64,000 bases of DNA from Gammaproteobacteria bacterium (lineage in GTDB: Bacteria > Pseudomonadota > Gammaproteobacteria > UBA6186 > Azoamicaceae). The notes under the pieces were generated by a model that was not told where the DNA came from, made no database searches, and saw only the letters and a program-made list of their open reading frames with translations. The position numbers and the translations under genes are program-made. Of this stretch, positions 26,600 to 36,127 are shown one piece after another; the stretch's first letter is position 1, and each line of letters starts with the position of its first letter. Location of the stretch: contig JAUIIV010000002.1 in NCBI GenBank assembly GCA_030431675.1, forward strand, positions 164,036-228,035. Reading direction: 5' to 3'.

Positions 26600-27700
26600 C
26601 TATGTTGTCTCTAACGCCTGTTCCATAAAGATTACGTTATCTTTAATTTCCCTAGCCACCTCATAATTAATTATATTACCTTCGTAAGTGGTATGCTTAT
26701 GAGTGACAAGCTGCAGGCAATCTTTCCATTCGCTATCAAGAGCATAATAATAACCATCATCTGTAAATTTAAATATGATTTTTTCTGGTGAACACTCAAC
26801 CATAACCTTAATAGTAGCTCCCTTACCCACTTGGTTAATGATACGTCTTAAAATATTTAGTAAAGTATTATAAAGTTCCACCTGCTGACAATAGTTGTAG
26901 ACAGGAGCATTTGCTCGAGATACAAACTCTAAATCTATACCATCAGAATTGGCCTGCAGCTTACAAGTGTCATATACATCTAATATTACTTGCATGACGT
27001 TAATATTAGTTTTATAAATATGCATATTTTGATACTGCTCTTGTATCTGTATATATTTTTGCATACGCATAATATCTTGTTGGTATAGAGTATGAATAGC
27101 ATGCATACGCCATAACATTAATATCAACACAATAGTTGCAAATATGTATAGTGCAACTACGTACAAAGAATAACTATAAATATCATCTATATACTTTGTG
27201 GCCAGAAAATCTTGCAACAACTTTTCAGGTACTTTTGCTTCTAATATACCTAGCACTCTGTTATCAATATCGATGATGCCTAAACCATAACTAAGCATGG
27301 TATAGTCAGGCATTAATGGCAATGTGTACTGCTCAGACAGGGATAAAGAGGTTGGTTGTTGCAAGATACTTGTGTAAAAAGTTTCGTCAGGAGTTTGTTG
27401 GGCATTTAAACCTACTACTTGATGTGGAGCATCAAAGATCACAACCTGTAATCCTATTGGTAATTGCATACTAAACATAACTCCTTCGTATGCAGAAAGT
27501 ATACTTTGTATAGTTATTTGATCTCTGTTTTGCACAGATAGAGCTAATAGTCGTCCAATACGAGTTAACAAATCCTGTTGTTGCATGAAAAAATCTTCAT
27601 ACAGTTCATCATGCTGAAGTATTATCGCAGACTGCTTATAGCCAATCTGTAATGCGCATGCAATCACCATGCATACTATTACTAATGTATATCTAAGCAA
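26600..27700 (-). CDS. Membrane sensor-like protein with degenerate histidine-kinase ATPase domain
   Basis: 366 residues from a TTG start at 27700 with AAGGT 6 nt upstream. TM1 at about 4-20, a periplasmic domain (about 22-175), TM2 (SLYVVALYIFATIVLILML, about 178-196), then a cytoplasmic helical linker. The C-terminal region has an N-box-like YNTLLNILRRIINQVGKGAT and a D-box-like FKFTDDGYYY, resembling GHKL ATPases, but no H-box phospho-acceptor histidine or G-rich lid is visible. It follows the pilin gene by 2 nt, so the two are co-expressed. Probably a signalling or pilus-related sensor that does not autophosphorylate; function inferred. Confidence 0.6.
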   Translation of the reverse strand: MLRYTLVIVCMVIACALQIGYKQSAIILQHDELYEDFFMQQQDLLTRIGRLLALSVQNRDQITIQSILSAYEGVMFSMQLPIGLQVVIFDAPHQVVGLNAQQTPDETFYTSILQQPTSLSLSEQYTLPLMPDYTMLSYGLGIIDIDNRVLGILEAKVPEKLLQDFLATKYIDDIYSYSLYVVALYIFATIVLILMLWRMHAIHTLYQQDIMRMQKYIQIQEQYQNMHIYKTNINVMQVILDVYDTCKLQANSDGIDLEFVSRANAPVYNYCQQVELYNTLLNILRRIINQVGKGATIKVMVECSPEKIIFKFTDDGYYYALDSEWKDCLQLVTHKHTTYEGNIINYEVAREIKDNVIFMEQALETT

Positions 27701-27702
27701 TT

Positions 27703-28182
27703 CTAACCTTGAGAAAGGTGTTCAATATTATTATTTTGGCAATTTTTTGGCACAAACTTATTATATGCCTCTGCCACATTACAGGTCCAGGATATTAGCT
27801 CCTCCTTCTCGACACCTTGCAATTGCACCATAAAAGTATCAGCAGCTGGTGGTTTTTTTATGCCAACACCAATACCTTCACTCGTTTTCATTTTTGCGAC
27901 AACTTGAATGATATGCTTAACCGGCTCACCATCTAAGTTTGCTAGTGTAACCCGGTCGATTAAGTCCGTATTTAGATTATATGTTTGTTGAGCTTGCGTA
28001 TTAGCAATAAACATGTCATCTACCATTTGCAGTTTGTAAGAATCTGCGACTGCTAATAATTCTGTGACACGTGCTTTAATCAGATAAGAGCCATAGGCCG
28101 GGATTGCAAGACTTGCCAAAATTACTACAACCGCTACTACTACTAACAACTCTACTAGGGTAAAACCTTGGTTTCTTAACAT
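27703..28182 (-). CDS. Type IV pilin-like protein
   Basis: 159 residues. Short leader MLRNQG, then FTLVELLVVVAVVVILASLA: a classical prepilin peptidase site (Gly-Phe) with Glu5 and the hydrophobic alpha1 helix. The C-terminal region has two cysteines (SWTCNVAEAY and KNCQNN) fitting the D-region disulfide of type IVa pilins. It is not next to assembly genes; the downstream partner is the sensor-like gene. Confidence 0.88.
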   Translation of the reverse strand: MLRNQGFTLVELLVVVAVVVILASLAIPAYGSYLIKARVTELLAVADSYKLQMVDDMFIANTQAQQTYNLNTDLIDRVTLANLDGEPVKHIIQVVAKMKTSEGIGVGIKKPPAADTFMVQLQGVEKEELISWTCNVAEAYNKFVPKNCQNNNIEHLSQG

Positions 28183-28407
28183 TTAAACTCCTCATCATAA
28201 TTCAGAATCGTAGTTTAAAAGAAAATTTATTAAGAAACATGGGGATTTAACGTTATAGGTCTCATCCTAGATGGCTAATTTAGCGTCCTTGCCAGCCAAA
28301 TTCCGTTTTGACAAATCCTTAATATTTATAAGAATACGTGAATAAAATTTTTAAAGTAATGGCAGTTTGCTCAATATCTTGTAGGATATTCGCCATAGAA
28401 ATGTGAA
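28183..28407. other. Intergenic region between orn and pilin gene
   Basis: 225 bases, AT-rich, no gene seen. It should hold the promoter of the pilin gene and the end of the orn transcript. A short inverted repeat AATATC-GATATT lies near 28373-28390, close to the orn stop, without a T-run. Confidence 0.25.
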
Positions 28408-28953
28408 TTACACACTTAACAGATGTTCACGATAAAACTTGAGCTCATTAATTGAGTCTTTAATGTCTTCTAATGCACGATGCATAGATTCTTTACGAAA
28501 GGATTTAGCAATCTCAGGAGCCCAATTTTTGGCCAAAATCTTTAAGGTACTAACATCCAAATGCCGATAATGAAAGAACGCCTCTAAGTCTGGCATGTAG
28601 TTGGCCATAAAACGTCTATCCATGCAAATAGTGTTTCCACACATTGGAGATACCTTTGCATCGACGTGCTGTTTTAAGAAATCTAAAGTCTGCTGTTCTG
28701 CGCTCGCTTCATCCAAATCGCTAGCGAGAACCCTTTCTGTCAACCCTGTCTTGGAGTGCTGCTTAGTTACCCACTCGTCCATCTTTTCCATAACTTCAGG
28801 CGTTTGTTTTATAACTAGATCCGGACCTGTTGCTATAATGTTCAATTGTATGTCAGTTACTATAGTAGCAATCTCTAATATCTTGTCTTTAGCGGGATCA
28901 AGACCTGTCATCTCTAGGTCCAGCCAAATCAAGTTTGTTCTTCTATCTGCCAT
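28408..28953 (-). CDS. orn: Oligoribonuclease
   Basis: DEDDh exoribonuclease that degrades 2-5 nt RNAs and pGpG. 181 residues, normal. NLIWLDLEMTGLDP (Asp/Glu motif I), GNTICMDRRFMANYMPDLE (motif II), and HRALEDIKDSINELKFYREH (motif III with His and Asp). Divergent from psd. Confidence 0.96.
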   Translation of the reverse strand: MADRRTNLIWLDLEMTGLDPAKDKILEIATIVTDIQLNIIATGPDLVIKQTPEVMEKMDEWVTKQHSKTGLTERVLASDLDEASAEQQTLDFLKQHVDAKVSPMCGNTICMDRRFMANYMPDLEAFFHYRHLDVSTLKILAKNWAPEIAKSFRKESMHRALEDIKDSINELKFYREHLLSV

Positions 28954-29012
28954 TTTGGGTCAATCTATGTTATACAATCACCATACAGATTATAAAGAAC
29001 TTGGAGAAGATA

Positions 29013-29858
29013 TTGCAAACTTTTCTGCAGCACGCTTTGCCGCATAAACTAATTGCTTGGATAGCTAGCACCTGTGCCAACTGTAAAATCCTCTGGATAA
29101 AGAATTTCTTAATCAATTATTTTATCAAACGCTATCCAGTGAATATGCAAGAAGCTATAGAACCCAACCCACTAGCCTATCCTACTTATAACGATTTTTT
29201 TGGTAGGCAGCTAAAACCTGAATGTCGTCCTATAGATACTGCCCCTGATAGCATAGTTAGTCCTGCTGATGGCAGCATCGCACAAATAGGCAAGATAGCA
29301 GAAGAAAAAATTTTACAAGCAAAAAATCATAATTACAGTTTAAGTACTCTACTAGGCAATGATAACAGTCTCGCTGCGACCTTTATCAACGGATCTTTTG
29401 CAACTATATATTTAGCTCCCAAAGATTATCATCGTGTACACATGCCGCTAGCTGGAAAACTAACAGCTATGATGCATGTTCCAGGGAAATTATACTCCGT
29501 CAGCCCAACAACCGCTGATAACATTCCAGATCTTTTTGCAAAAAACGAACGTGTTGTTACGATATTTAATACTGAGTTTGGACCCATGGCAGTAATATTA
29601 GTAGGTGCTATGATTGTTGGTAGCATTGAGACTGTTTGGCATGGAGTAGTAACACCACCACATAGAGCTGGTATTCGCAAATGGGAATATGCCGAACAAA
29701 ATATCAATCTTGCAAAAGGTGATGAACTAGGTCGATTTAAATTGGGCTCTACTGTGATATTATTACTACCTAAAGGATTGTCAACCTGGGATGGAGAATT
29801 AAAAATAGATTCTACAATCCAGATGGGGCGCAAACTCGGAGAAATAAGTGTACTCTAA
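29013..29858 (+). CDS. psd: Phosphatidylserine decarboxylase
   Basis: Pyruvoyl enzyme making phosphatidylethanolamine at the inner membrane. 281 residues from the TTG at 29013, which has GGAG 6 nt upstream and gives the usual start QTFLQHALPHKLIAWIAS; a longer reading would overlap orn. DFFGRQLKPECRPI, VSPADGSI, DYHRVHMPLAG and WHGVVTPPH are family motifs. The self-cleavage site LGST is near residue 249. The 59-bp gap to orn holds both promoters. Confidence 0.94.
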   Translation: MQTFLQHALPHKLIAWIASTCANCKILWIKNFLINYFIKRYPVNMQEAIEPNPLAYPTYNDFFGRQLKPECRPIDTAPDSIVSPADGSIAQIGKIAEEKILQAKNHNYSLSTLLGNDNSLAATFINGSFATIYLAPKDYHRVHMPLAGKLTAMMHVPGKLYSVSPTTADNIPDLFAKNERVVTIFNTEFGPMAVILVGAMIVGSIETVWHGVVTPPHRAGIRKWEYAEQNINLAKGDELGRFKLGSTVILLLPKGLSTWDGELKIDSTIQMGRKLGEISVL

Positions 29859-30369
29859 AATTTCAATTGTGCTGATAACAACGATTATTTTGAGTGGTTG
29901 CCAAAAGCAAAGTAATAATTACAATCAATCTGAAGTTGGTAAAACGCCGCAAGCTGAAGCTACATTGAAAACAATGCAAGATTATGCTGCAACAGAGCAA
30001 AATGATAACACCCCTAAAGTCAATACATCACAAAGTGACAATACTGCAGAATCAGCTCAATCAGAACTAGCAAAGGCTAAAAATCAAAATATATTAACGA
30101 GTAAGACACATAGACAAACATCTCGTAATACACAAGAGAGTAAAAATAATCTTCAAACATCCCCACAAGCTCCAGTAATAGATTTATTGCAACCTAATGA
30201 AGCACAAATAGCCCGTGGACAAGATTTAATCGATGGTCTGCATGAAGAAATAGGGCACCACCCATCCTTTCATGAAATAGAGAGAAGACTACAAACACAC
30301 ATGGGTCTATCAAAAACACAAGCGCAAAAGGTTATTAGTGCACTAACATTAACTCTCGATCAGAGTTAA
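29848..30369 (+). CDS. Predicted lipoprotein of unknown function
   Basis: 173 residues, GTG start at 29848 with GGAG about 6-8 nt upstream, overlapping the psd end by 11 nt, so it is coupled to psd. Signal peptide with lipobox ILSGC. The central part (about 20-110) is Gln/Asn/Ser/Thr-rich and probably disordered. A helical C-terminal domain follows (about 120-170, ARGQDLIDGLHEEIGHHPSF and LSKTQAQKVISALTL). Its 3' end overlaps the convergent gene at 30335 by 35 nt. Not recognised. Confidence 0.7.
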   Translation: MYSKISIVLITTIILSGCQKQSNNYNQSEVGKTPQAEATLKTMQDYAATEQNDNTPKVNTSQSDNTAESAQSELAKAKNQNILTSKTHRQTSRNTQESKNNLQTSPQAPVIDLLQPNEAQIARGQDLIDGLHEEIGHHPSFHEIERRLQTHMGLSKTQAQKVISALTLTLDQS

Positions 30370-31519
30370 CCTCAAAATCAAGAGGTTTATTCGTCGTCAA
30401 CAATTGTGCAATATTTGTGGTCTTTGATAATTGATTCAAAGAAACTCCTTTACCGTCACTTAAACGCACTGCTTCCATATATATCGGTAATAATTTGGCA
30501 AATACTAAAGAAAAATTATTATTTGTATATAGCATAGCATTAGAAAAGAATGCTGGAATATAGCTGATAGGCTCATAAGTATGAACTTCATAATTAAAAA
30601 ACCTTTCTAAATCACAACGTGTTTTAGTTGAAAGTTGCATAAAAGACGAATATAGAATTCGACCCTGCAAAGGAGTATACAGATGTAATATCCCTGCCAA
30701 ATGTCCAAATACAGCCTGTTGCTCTACAGGCATCTCCTGCAAACCAATCAATCGCACTCTATACTGCAAATAATTGCTCAATACTGGATACTCAGGAGCT
30801 AATAACATTTGATCTAACAAATCTTTTAAATATAACATTGCATTAGCTACAGGTTCCGTTATATAAATAGAGCCCCGTTGTTCAACCTGCCCCCTAAAAC
30901 CTGCAGTATTAACAATCCAATATGCAAACCATAGATCTAGCTCCTGCTGTCCCATGTATCTCAGTTGAATCATAGTCTGCAAGGTTTTAAACATATTATT
31001 GCCACTTTCTGTGAACAACATGTGTCTAAAATTTGTTGCCGGCGGAAAGATACAATACATCTGGCGTTCTGCTTTAGTTGCACGTACAAAAGACGCACTA
31101 ACGTCTAATGTACTACCCAAACACTTTGCTTCAGGCATCTGTTCTAGCACCTGACTAGTCAAGCTAACTGCTGTTATTATAATAGCTTTACGTATCAGTA
31201 AAATTTTATCCTCTGACAAACTCTGTATATAGGATGCTAATCTCTTAAAATTTGCAAATGATAAACAGTCAGCATCTTGTGCTGTAACAAACTCTTGATA
31301 GGCCTTGCTGCTACCATCTTGTAATAATTCTAGGCAATGTACACGGGCGATAGCACGAGGGACTTCTATATGTGAATACTGATCGCTAACATATAAATCC
31401 ATATCATAATTACGGCGTGAAAATCCCTGCAAGGATTGTAGTTGCGCAACCTCAGTCTCGGTCAAAGTTGCACTTAGATTTGTAGAAATAAGAAGTAGAA
31501 TGCCAACCTTTTTAAGCAT
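30335..31519 (-). CDS. Secreted protein of unknown function
   Basis: 394 residues. The N-terminus [19 protein letters not shown] is a signal peptide cleaved at about LSA. The rest is rich in helices with no motif I recognise and six or so cysteines. It begins 8 nt inside the 3' end of epmA, so it is probably translated from the epmA transcript, and ends tail-to-tail (35-nt overlap) with the lipoprotein gene. A periplasmic role is inferred from the signal peptide only. Confidence 0.7.
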   Translation of the reverse strand: MLKKVGILLLISTNLSATLTETEVAQLQSLQGFSRRNYDMDLYVSDQYSHIEVPRAIARVHCLELLQDGSSKAYQEFVTAQDADCLSFANFKRLASYIQSLSEDKILLIRKAIIITAVSLTSQVLEQMPEAKCLGSTLDVSASFVRATKAERQMYCIFPPATNFRHMLFTESGNNMFKTLQTMIQLRYMGQQELDLWFAYWIVNTAGFRGQVEQRGSIYITEPVANAMLYLKDLLDQMLLAPEYPVLSNYLQYRVRLIGLQEMPVEQQAVFGHLAGILHLYTPLQGRILYSSFMQLSTKTRCDLERFFNYEVHTYEPISYIPAFFSNAMLYTNNNFSLVFAKLLPIYMEAVRLSDGKGVSLNQLSKTTNIAQLLTTNKPLDFEVNSDRELMLVH

Positions 31520-32450
31520 GTTCTATAGGGAATGCTAACACGTCTTTAATTGACGCAAGATTCTGTTGCAACATTAACAGGCGATCTAATCCTAAAGCCA
31601 CACCTGCGCAATCTGGTAACCCTTGCTCCAGTGCAGATAGCAAACGAGTATCAGCTGTAACTTCTGGTTGGCCATTTTGCTTACGAGTTTTATTATCTAC
31701 GATAAACCGTCGTTTTTGTTCACTTGCGTCCTGCAACTCATAGTATCCGTTAGCTAATTCTATACCTTCTATGTATACCTCAAAGCGGGCAGCAACTGGT
31801 GGCTCTTGTGGCAGTATTTTAGCTAATGCTGCTTGCGGTGCCGGAAAATTATATATAATCCATGGAGCAGAGCCAGTTAATTTAGGCTCAATTACATGCG
31901 ACATTAACAATTGCAGCCAGTCTGTAGCTGTTAAATTTTGCAAAGCAGCTTTAGACAAGTTAAGCTGTTCATTATTTGCACAGCTCTGTAGCTGATCGAT
32001 AGTTGCTGTGTGTGGATTAAAAGCAAAATGTTGCTCAAATAAAGATTGATAGCTCATTACATTTGCAGCCGGTCTATCTAACAATAACTGTAATAATTCA
32101 TCCATTTCATGCAACAATTGCATGTGATCATAACCCAATCTATACCACTCAAGCATAGTGAACTCTGGATTATGCATGCTGCCTGCTTCTTCACACCGAA
32201 ATGCTTTACATATCTGATATATACATCCACTGCCTGATGCTAATAAACGTTTCATAGCGTATTCTGGAGAAGTTTGGAGAAAATGCTCTTGGACTGCAAA
32301 AGATTGGATATACGGATCAGATACTGTATGCGCGGCAAGTAATGGAGTTTCAACCTCTAAGACATTTCTAGAAGCAAAAAAATCTCTGATATTCTTATAC
32401 ATCTGTGCTCTTGCGCGCAATACTGCATTTTTATTTTGCACGTGAAACAT
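31512..32450 (-). CDS. epmA: EF-P lysine(34) lysyltransferase EpmA
   Basis: Class II lysyl-tRNA synthetase paralog that attaches (beta-)lysine to EF-P. About 312 residues, lacking the anticodon-binding domain as expected. Motif 1 [20 protein letters not shown], motif 2 [20 protein letters not shown], motif 3 [14 protein letters not shown]. Starts at 32459 (GTG), 32450 (ATG) and 32441 (GTG) are in frame; GGGGAG favours 32441-32450. It overlaps the efp end, an arrangement implying coupled synthesis of enzyme and substrate. Confidence 0.93.
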   Translation of the reverse strand: MFHVQNKNAVLRARAQMYKNIRDFFASRNVLEVETPLLAAHTVSDPYIQSFAVQEHFLQTSPEYAMKRLLASGSGCIYQICKAFRCEEAGSMHNPEFTMLEWYRLGYDHMQLLHEMDELLQLLLDRPAANVMSYQSLFEQHFAFNPHTATIDQLQSCANNEQLNLSKAALQNLTATDWLQLLMSHVIEPKLTGSAPWIIYNFPAPQAALAKILPQEPPVAARFEVYIEGIELANGYYELQDASEQKRRFIVDNKTRKQNGQPEVTADTRLLSALEQGLPDCAGVALGLDRLLMLQQNLASIKDVLAFPIEHA

Positions 32451-32997
32451 ACTCCCCACTACGCGTGTCTACTTTAATAAATTCTCCATTCTGTACAAAC
32501 AGCGGCACTCTGACCACTGCACCAGTCTCTAAAGTTGCTGGTTTGCCTCCACCGCCAGAGGTATCGCCACGTAAACCTGGATCAGTTTCTGTTATCTGCA
32601 ATACAACAAAATTTGGTGGCTCAATAGAAAGTGCAGCGCCATCCCAAAGTAAAACTAAGCACACATCCTGCTCTTTAATCCATAGTTTGGCATCGCCTAC
32701 TGCAGGATCAGGTATCTCATATTGCTCATACGTCTTAGAATCCATAAAGTGCCATATTGCCCCATCGTTGTACATGTACTGCATTTCTAATTCAACGATG
32801 TCAGCACCTTCAACTGTCTCACCAGACTTAAAAGTCCTCTCAATTACCTTAGAATTTTTTAAGTTGCGTAGCTTTACACGATTAAATGCCTGCCCTTTAC
32901 CTGGTTTTACGAATTCATTGTCAATGATACTGTATGGAATGCCATCGATTAACAGCTTTAACCCAGAACGAAACTGATTTGTACTATATGTAGTCAT
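32431..32997 (-). CDS. efp: Translation elongation factor P
   Basis: Relieves ribosome stalling at polyproline. 188 residues from the ATG at 32997 ([18 protein letters not shown]). Lys34 lies in [12 protein letters not shown], the EpmA-type modification loop, which agrees with epmA downstream. Three OB/KOW domains are complete, ending [20 protein letters not shown] lies upstream of the start; the GTG at 33015 is unlikely. Confidence 0.97.
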   Translation of the reverse strand: MTTYSTNQFRSGLKLLIDGIPYSIIDNEFVKPGKGQAFNRVKLRNLKNSKVIERTFKSGETVEGADIVELEMQYMYNDGAIWHFMDSKTYEQYEIPDPAVGDAKLWIKEQDVCLVLLWDGAALSIEPPNFVVLQITETDPGLRGDTSGGGGKPATLETGAVVRVPLFVQNGEFIKVDTRSGEYVSRAK

Positions 32998-33112
32998 AAT
33001 TAAAATTTTCCTCACGCAATCTAGGTAAAATCATACCACAAAAGTACAACCAATCAGCAAACACGTAGGTACATTCTTAACCATTTTTTGATAGTTGTCT
33101 TACACTACATAT

Positions 33113-34966
33113 ATGACTATTAAAAGACACAAAGGCGTTTTAGACTTGACCATTCCTGAAACACCAGGTGGCAACTCTAATCCCAAAATGACTATCGAGG
33201 CCATCTCTAAATGGCGTGATCAGCTGCCAATGGCCGATACTGGCGCAGCATCAAAATCTGTATATCTGATGCTGACTGAAATGGTACAAACGCCAATAGA
33301 TCCACAACTACGGTTTGAGTTAATAGAAGCTATTAGACCTCAAGTTAAACAGATCTCTACTACGCTGAAAAGACACTATATAGAACAACATGAGCCACTA
33401 ACAGAACAGAAAATAAAAGTTGCCGATCTGCGACAATTATTGATGACACTCATGGCTGATAATTACAAAATGGTATTAGACAACGTCCTAGAAAAAAGTC
33501 GAGATCAAAAATTTATCTGTACAGTAATATGCAGAATACTATATTACTACAGTATTATTTTAATTTGTAGATACCAGTTATATTCATATATACCTAAAGG
33601 CATGTGGGCTGAAATTTATAACATCTATAAATATGCCAAAGAGCGTAAAATTCTAAACATTAAAATTAAAGAGCCAGCACTAATTAACCAAGGTGATACC
33701 CACATATTACAAGCATTCATCAGAATAATTCTTATGAATGCAACAGACCCATACCAATGGCGACAAAAAGATCAACATACTCTAAGTAAAGCCATAGATT
33801 TATGGTCGATGTATCCTGAGATTTGTGAACATGACAAAATACCAGATGATCATATAGGCGTATATGTATTTGATTTAGAAAAAGACTTTCCACCAGAAGC
33901 ATATAATTTTCGTGAAGAGCCCATTACGGATACCTGTATTGCACTTGATCTCAAGCAGGAAGTAAAACACTTACAAGATATTCTAAAAAAAATGCATAAT
34001 AACGAGCTGCGGGCAAAAATTGATCACCCAAATGATCCAGAGTTCAGCGTGACAATCCCCACTATACAGAAACTAATAACAGTATGGTCTAGTAATATTA
34101 CACGTACCAGCCCTAGATTCCCTTTGTCTGCCAATGTTGAAATAGTCTTTGGACTAAGTGCAAGTCATTTCTATTTAAATAACATGCAAGATTTTGACTC
34201 TACTCCTAAAGAACTAAATATTGATGATCAAGCTAGCGCAAAAACAGCAGCAATTAAGTCTGCCGTAAAAGAACTACCAACTATGGAAGTAGAGGACGAA
34301 GATGAGGATGAAGAGGAACAAGAAGAAAATGGTGCAGAAAAAAATTCAGAAGAAAAAGAAGAAGTACTAGATCTAAGCAAACTTGATACTTCATATAAAG
34401 TCTACAAATACGAAGTAGAAGATATCAGTCCAGGAGGAATGTGTCTTATAGTAAATGATCATTCATATCCACCATTCCAAGCAGGTGAAATCGTTGCTTT
34501 CAAAAACCCTATGGGAGATGTAGATTCATGGAGCGTTGGAGCACTGCGTTGGCTAAAACGTAATCGCGAAGAAAAATTCTTACTTGGTGTCCAGTTAATA
34601 GCACCATATGCATCACCAGCAGGCATGCAGGTGATTCGCAAAAACAAACCTGCTGGTCATTTGTTACGCTGTCTAGCACTACCAAGTATGCCAGAATTAG
34701 ATAAACCTTCCACGATTATAACACCAGGAATTCCTCTACACGCTAACAAGGTTATGCTATATATAGAAGGTCAAAATGGTGTAATAACTAAATTAACTAA
34801 AGAAACCGAAGCAACCGGTATGTATTATCAATACGAATACGCATCTAGTGGCAAAATCGCCATCAAGAAGCGTAAAATACAACACGAAGAAGTTACCACT
34901 GACGACAAGAAAATCCCACCTAAGAATATTGACACAGAGTTTGATTCACTGTGGAAAGACCTGTAG
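33113..34966 (+). CDS. Large PilZ-like cyclic-di-GMP-binding protein (candidate)
   Basis: 617 residues from the ATG at 33113 (TTG 18 nt upstream also possible; neither has a good ribosome site). N-terminal helical region (about 1-150), a possible hydrophobic segment near 145-165, a long middle part, an acidic stretch at about residues 388-415 (mostly Glu/Asp), then VEDISPGGMCLIVND and a beta-rich segment ending FLLGVQLIAPYASP, which match the second PilZ motif. The RxxxR motif is not obvious. No TM signal beyond one weak segment. Divergent from efp. It may respond to c-di-GMP, perhaps with the pilins; low certainty. Confidence 0.55.
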   Translation: MTIKRHKGVLDLTIPETPGGNSNPKMTIEAISKWRDQLPMADTGAASKSVYLMLTEMVQTPIDPQLRFELIEAIRPQVKQISTTLKRHYIEQHEPLTEQKIKVADLRQLLMTLMADNYKMVLDNVLEKSRDQKFICTVICRILYYYSIILICRYQLYSYIPKGMWAEIYNIYKYAKERKILNIKIKEPALINQGDTHILQAFIRIILMNATDPYQWRQKDQHTLSKAIDLWSMYPEICEHDKIPDDHIGVYVFDLEKDFPPEAYNFREEPITDTCIALDLKQEVKHLQDILKKMHNNELRAKIDHPNDPEFSVTIPTIQKLITVWSSNITRTSPRFPLSANVEIVFGLSASHFYLNNMQDFDSTPKELNIDDQASAKTAAIKSAVKELPTMEVEDEDEDEEEQEENGAEKNSEEKEEVLDLSKLDTSYKVYKYEVEDISPGGMCLIVNDHSYPPFQAGEIVAFKNPMGDVDSWSVGALRWLKRNREEKFLLGVQLIAPYASPAGMQVIRKNKPAGHLLRCLALPSMPELDKPSTIITPGIPLHANKVMLYIEGQNGVITKLTKETEATGMYYQYEYASSGKIAIKKRKIQHEEVTTDDKKIPPKNIDTEFDSLWKDL

Positions 34967-34992
34967 TGCCCTATAAATTATAGTCTCAATAT

Positions 34993-36048
34993 CTATCTTG
35001 TATCCTTTAATACAAATAATGAAGACAATGAACCACCTTTATCTAAATTGTCTATTACCTTAGCTAGCAGTGGAGCAATACCGACCTGTGTGATTTTTTT
35101 ATAATTGCCTTCTGGAATAGAGATACTGTCTGATACAAAAATCTTGGTAAAATCCGAATTATCTATTTTATCTATCGCATCTTTGGAAAATACGGGGTGC
35201 GTGATACTAGCATAGACCCTTTCTGCACCAAATTTCTTAAGCTCCTCAGCTGCTTTTACTAAAGTACCACCTGTATCACAAATGTCGTCGACAATAATAA
35301 CGTCACGACCTTTCACTTCTCCAATTAGATTTACTGTATCTATAACTCCAGCTTTTTCACGCTGTTTTACAATGATCGCGATGTCTGCTTCGACGCCATA
35401 GTTAGCTAAGGTATCTTTAAATTTTTTGGCCCTAGGTACACCACCGGCATCTGGCGAAATCACCACCGGCTTGTATAAGCGCTGCTTAGATATAACTGGT
35501 GCCATAATAACCGAACCATAAATATTATCTACCGGAACACTATGAAAAAATCCTTGGATCTGACCTGCATGTAGATCTATAGCTACCATACGATCTAAAC
35601 CACTATTCTCCAATAAAACTGCAACATCAGCTGCACTAATAGGCACTCTAGATTCCATTGTTCTATCTTGGCGTGCATAGCCATAATATGGAATTATTGC
35701 AGTAATAGAATTGGCGCTTGAACGCTTAAGAGTTCTTATCAATAAATATAGTTCCATCAAGCTATCATTGACGCTACCTTGATCATATTTTGTGATAGAT
35801 TGAATAATATAGATATCTTTATTACGAACACTTTCTTTAATTTTTAAGCTGATTTCACCATCACTAAACTTGCCAATATCAGCCCTACCGAGATTAGTTT
35901 GTAAAGCGCTAGCTACAGAAGTGGCTAGAGGTAAAGAAGAATTACCCCCAAAAATCACATAATCTTTAGCGCTAAGAGTATTAGATGTCAAACAGAAAAA
36001 AGCGACGAGTATAATAAGCTTATACATGCTACAAAATAACTTCTTCAT
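34993..36048 (-). CDS. prs: Ribose-phosphate pyrophosphokinase with N-terminal signal peptide
   Basis: PRPP synthetase family (ATP + ribose 5-phosphate to PRPP + AMP). 351 residues. Catalytic features are intact: IIPYYGYARQDR (ATP), DLHAGQIQGFF, VISPDAGGVPRAKKF, the flexible-loop KQREKAG and the PRPP loop VDDICDTGGTLV. Odd: the domain starts only at about residue 28 (KDYVIFGGN), after KKLFCSMYKLIILVAFFCL and TSNTLSA, a typical Sec signal peptide with an AXA-type site. The next Met (residue 8) still leaves the hydrophobic segment. The housekeeping enzyme has no such extension. Whether another prs exists cannot be seen here. Single gene downstream of parC. Confidence 0.88.
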   Translation of the reverse strand: MKKLFCSMYKLIILVAFFCLTSNTLSAKDYVIFGGNSSLPLATSVASALQTNLGRADIGKFSDGEISLKIKESVRNKDIYIIQSITKYDQGSVNDSLMELYLLIRTLKRSSANSITAIIPYYGYARQDRTMESRVPISAADVAVLLENSGLDRMVAIDLHAGQIQGFFHSVPVDNIYGSVIMAPVISKQRLYKPVVISPDAGGVPRAKKFKDTLANYGVEADIAIIVKQREKAGVIDTVNLIGEVKGRDVIIVDDICDTGGTLVKAAEELKKFGAERVYASITHPVFSKDAIDKIDNSDFTKIFVSDSISIPEGNYKKITQVGIAPLLAKVIDNLDKGGSLSSLFVLKDTR

Positions 36049-36127
36049 CCATTGTGTACCATACTACCATGTAAGGCAATAGTACTCTAGTAAAATGAAA
36101 CCCGCAACAAAATATAATAGCTATGTA

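Noticed and set aside
28935..29012. Longer psd N-terminus overlapping orn
   Set aside because: The TTG at 29013 has a well-placed GGAG and matches the family start; the upstream part would overlap orn's start on the other strand.
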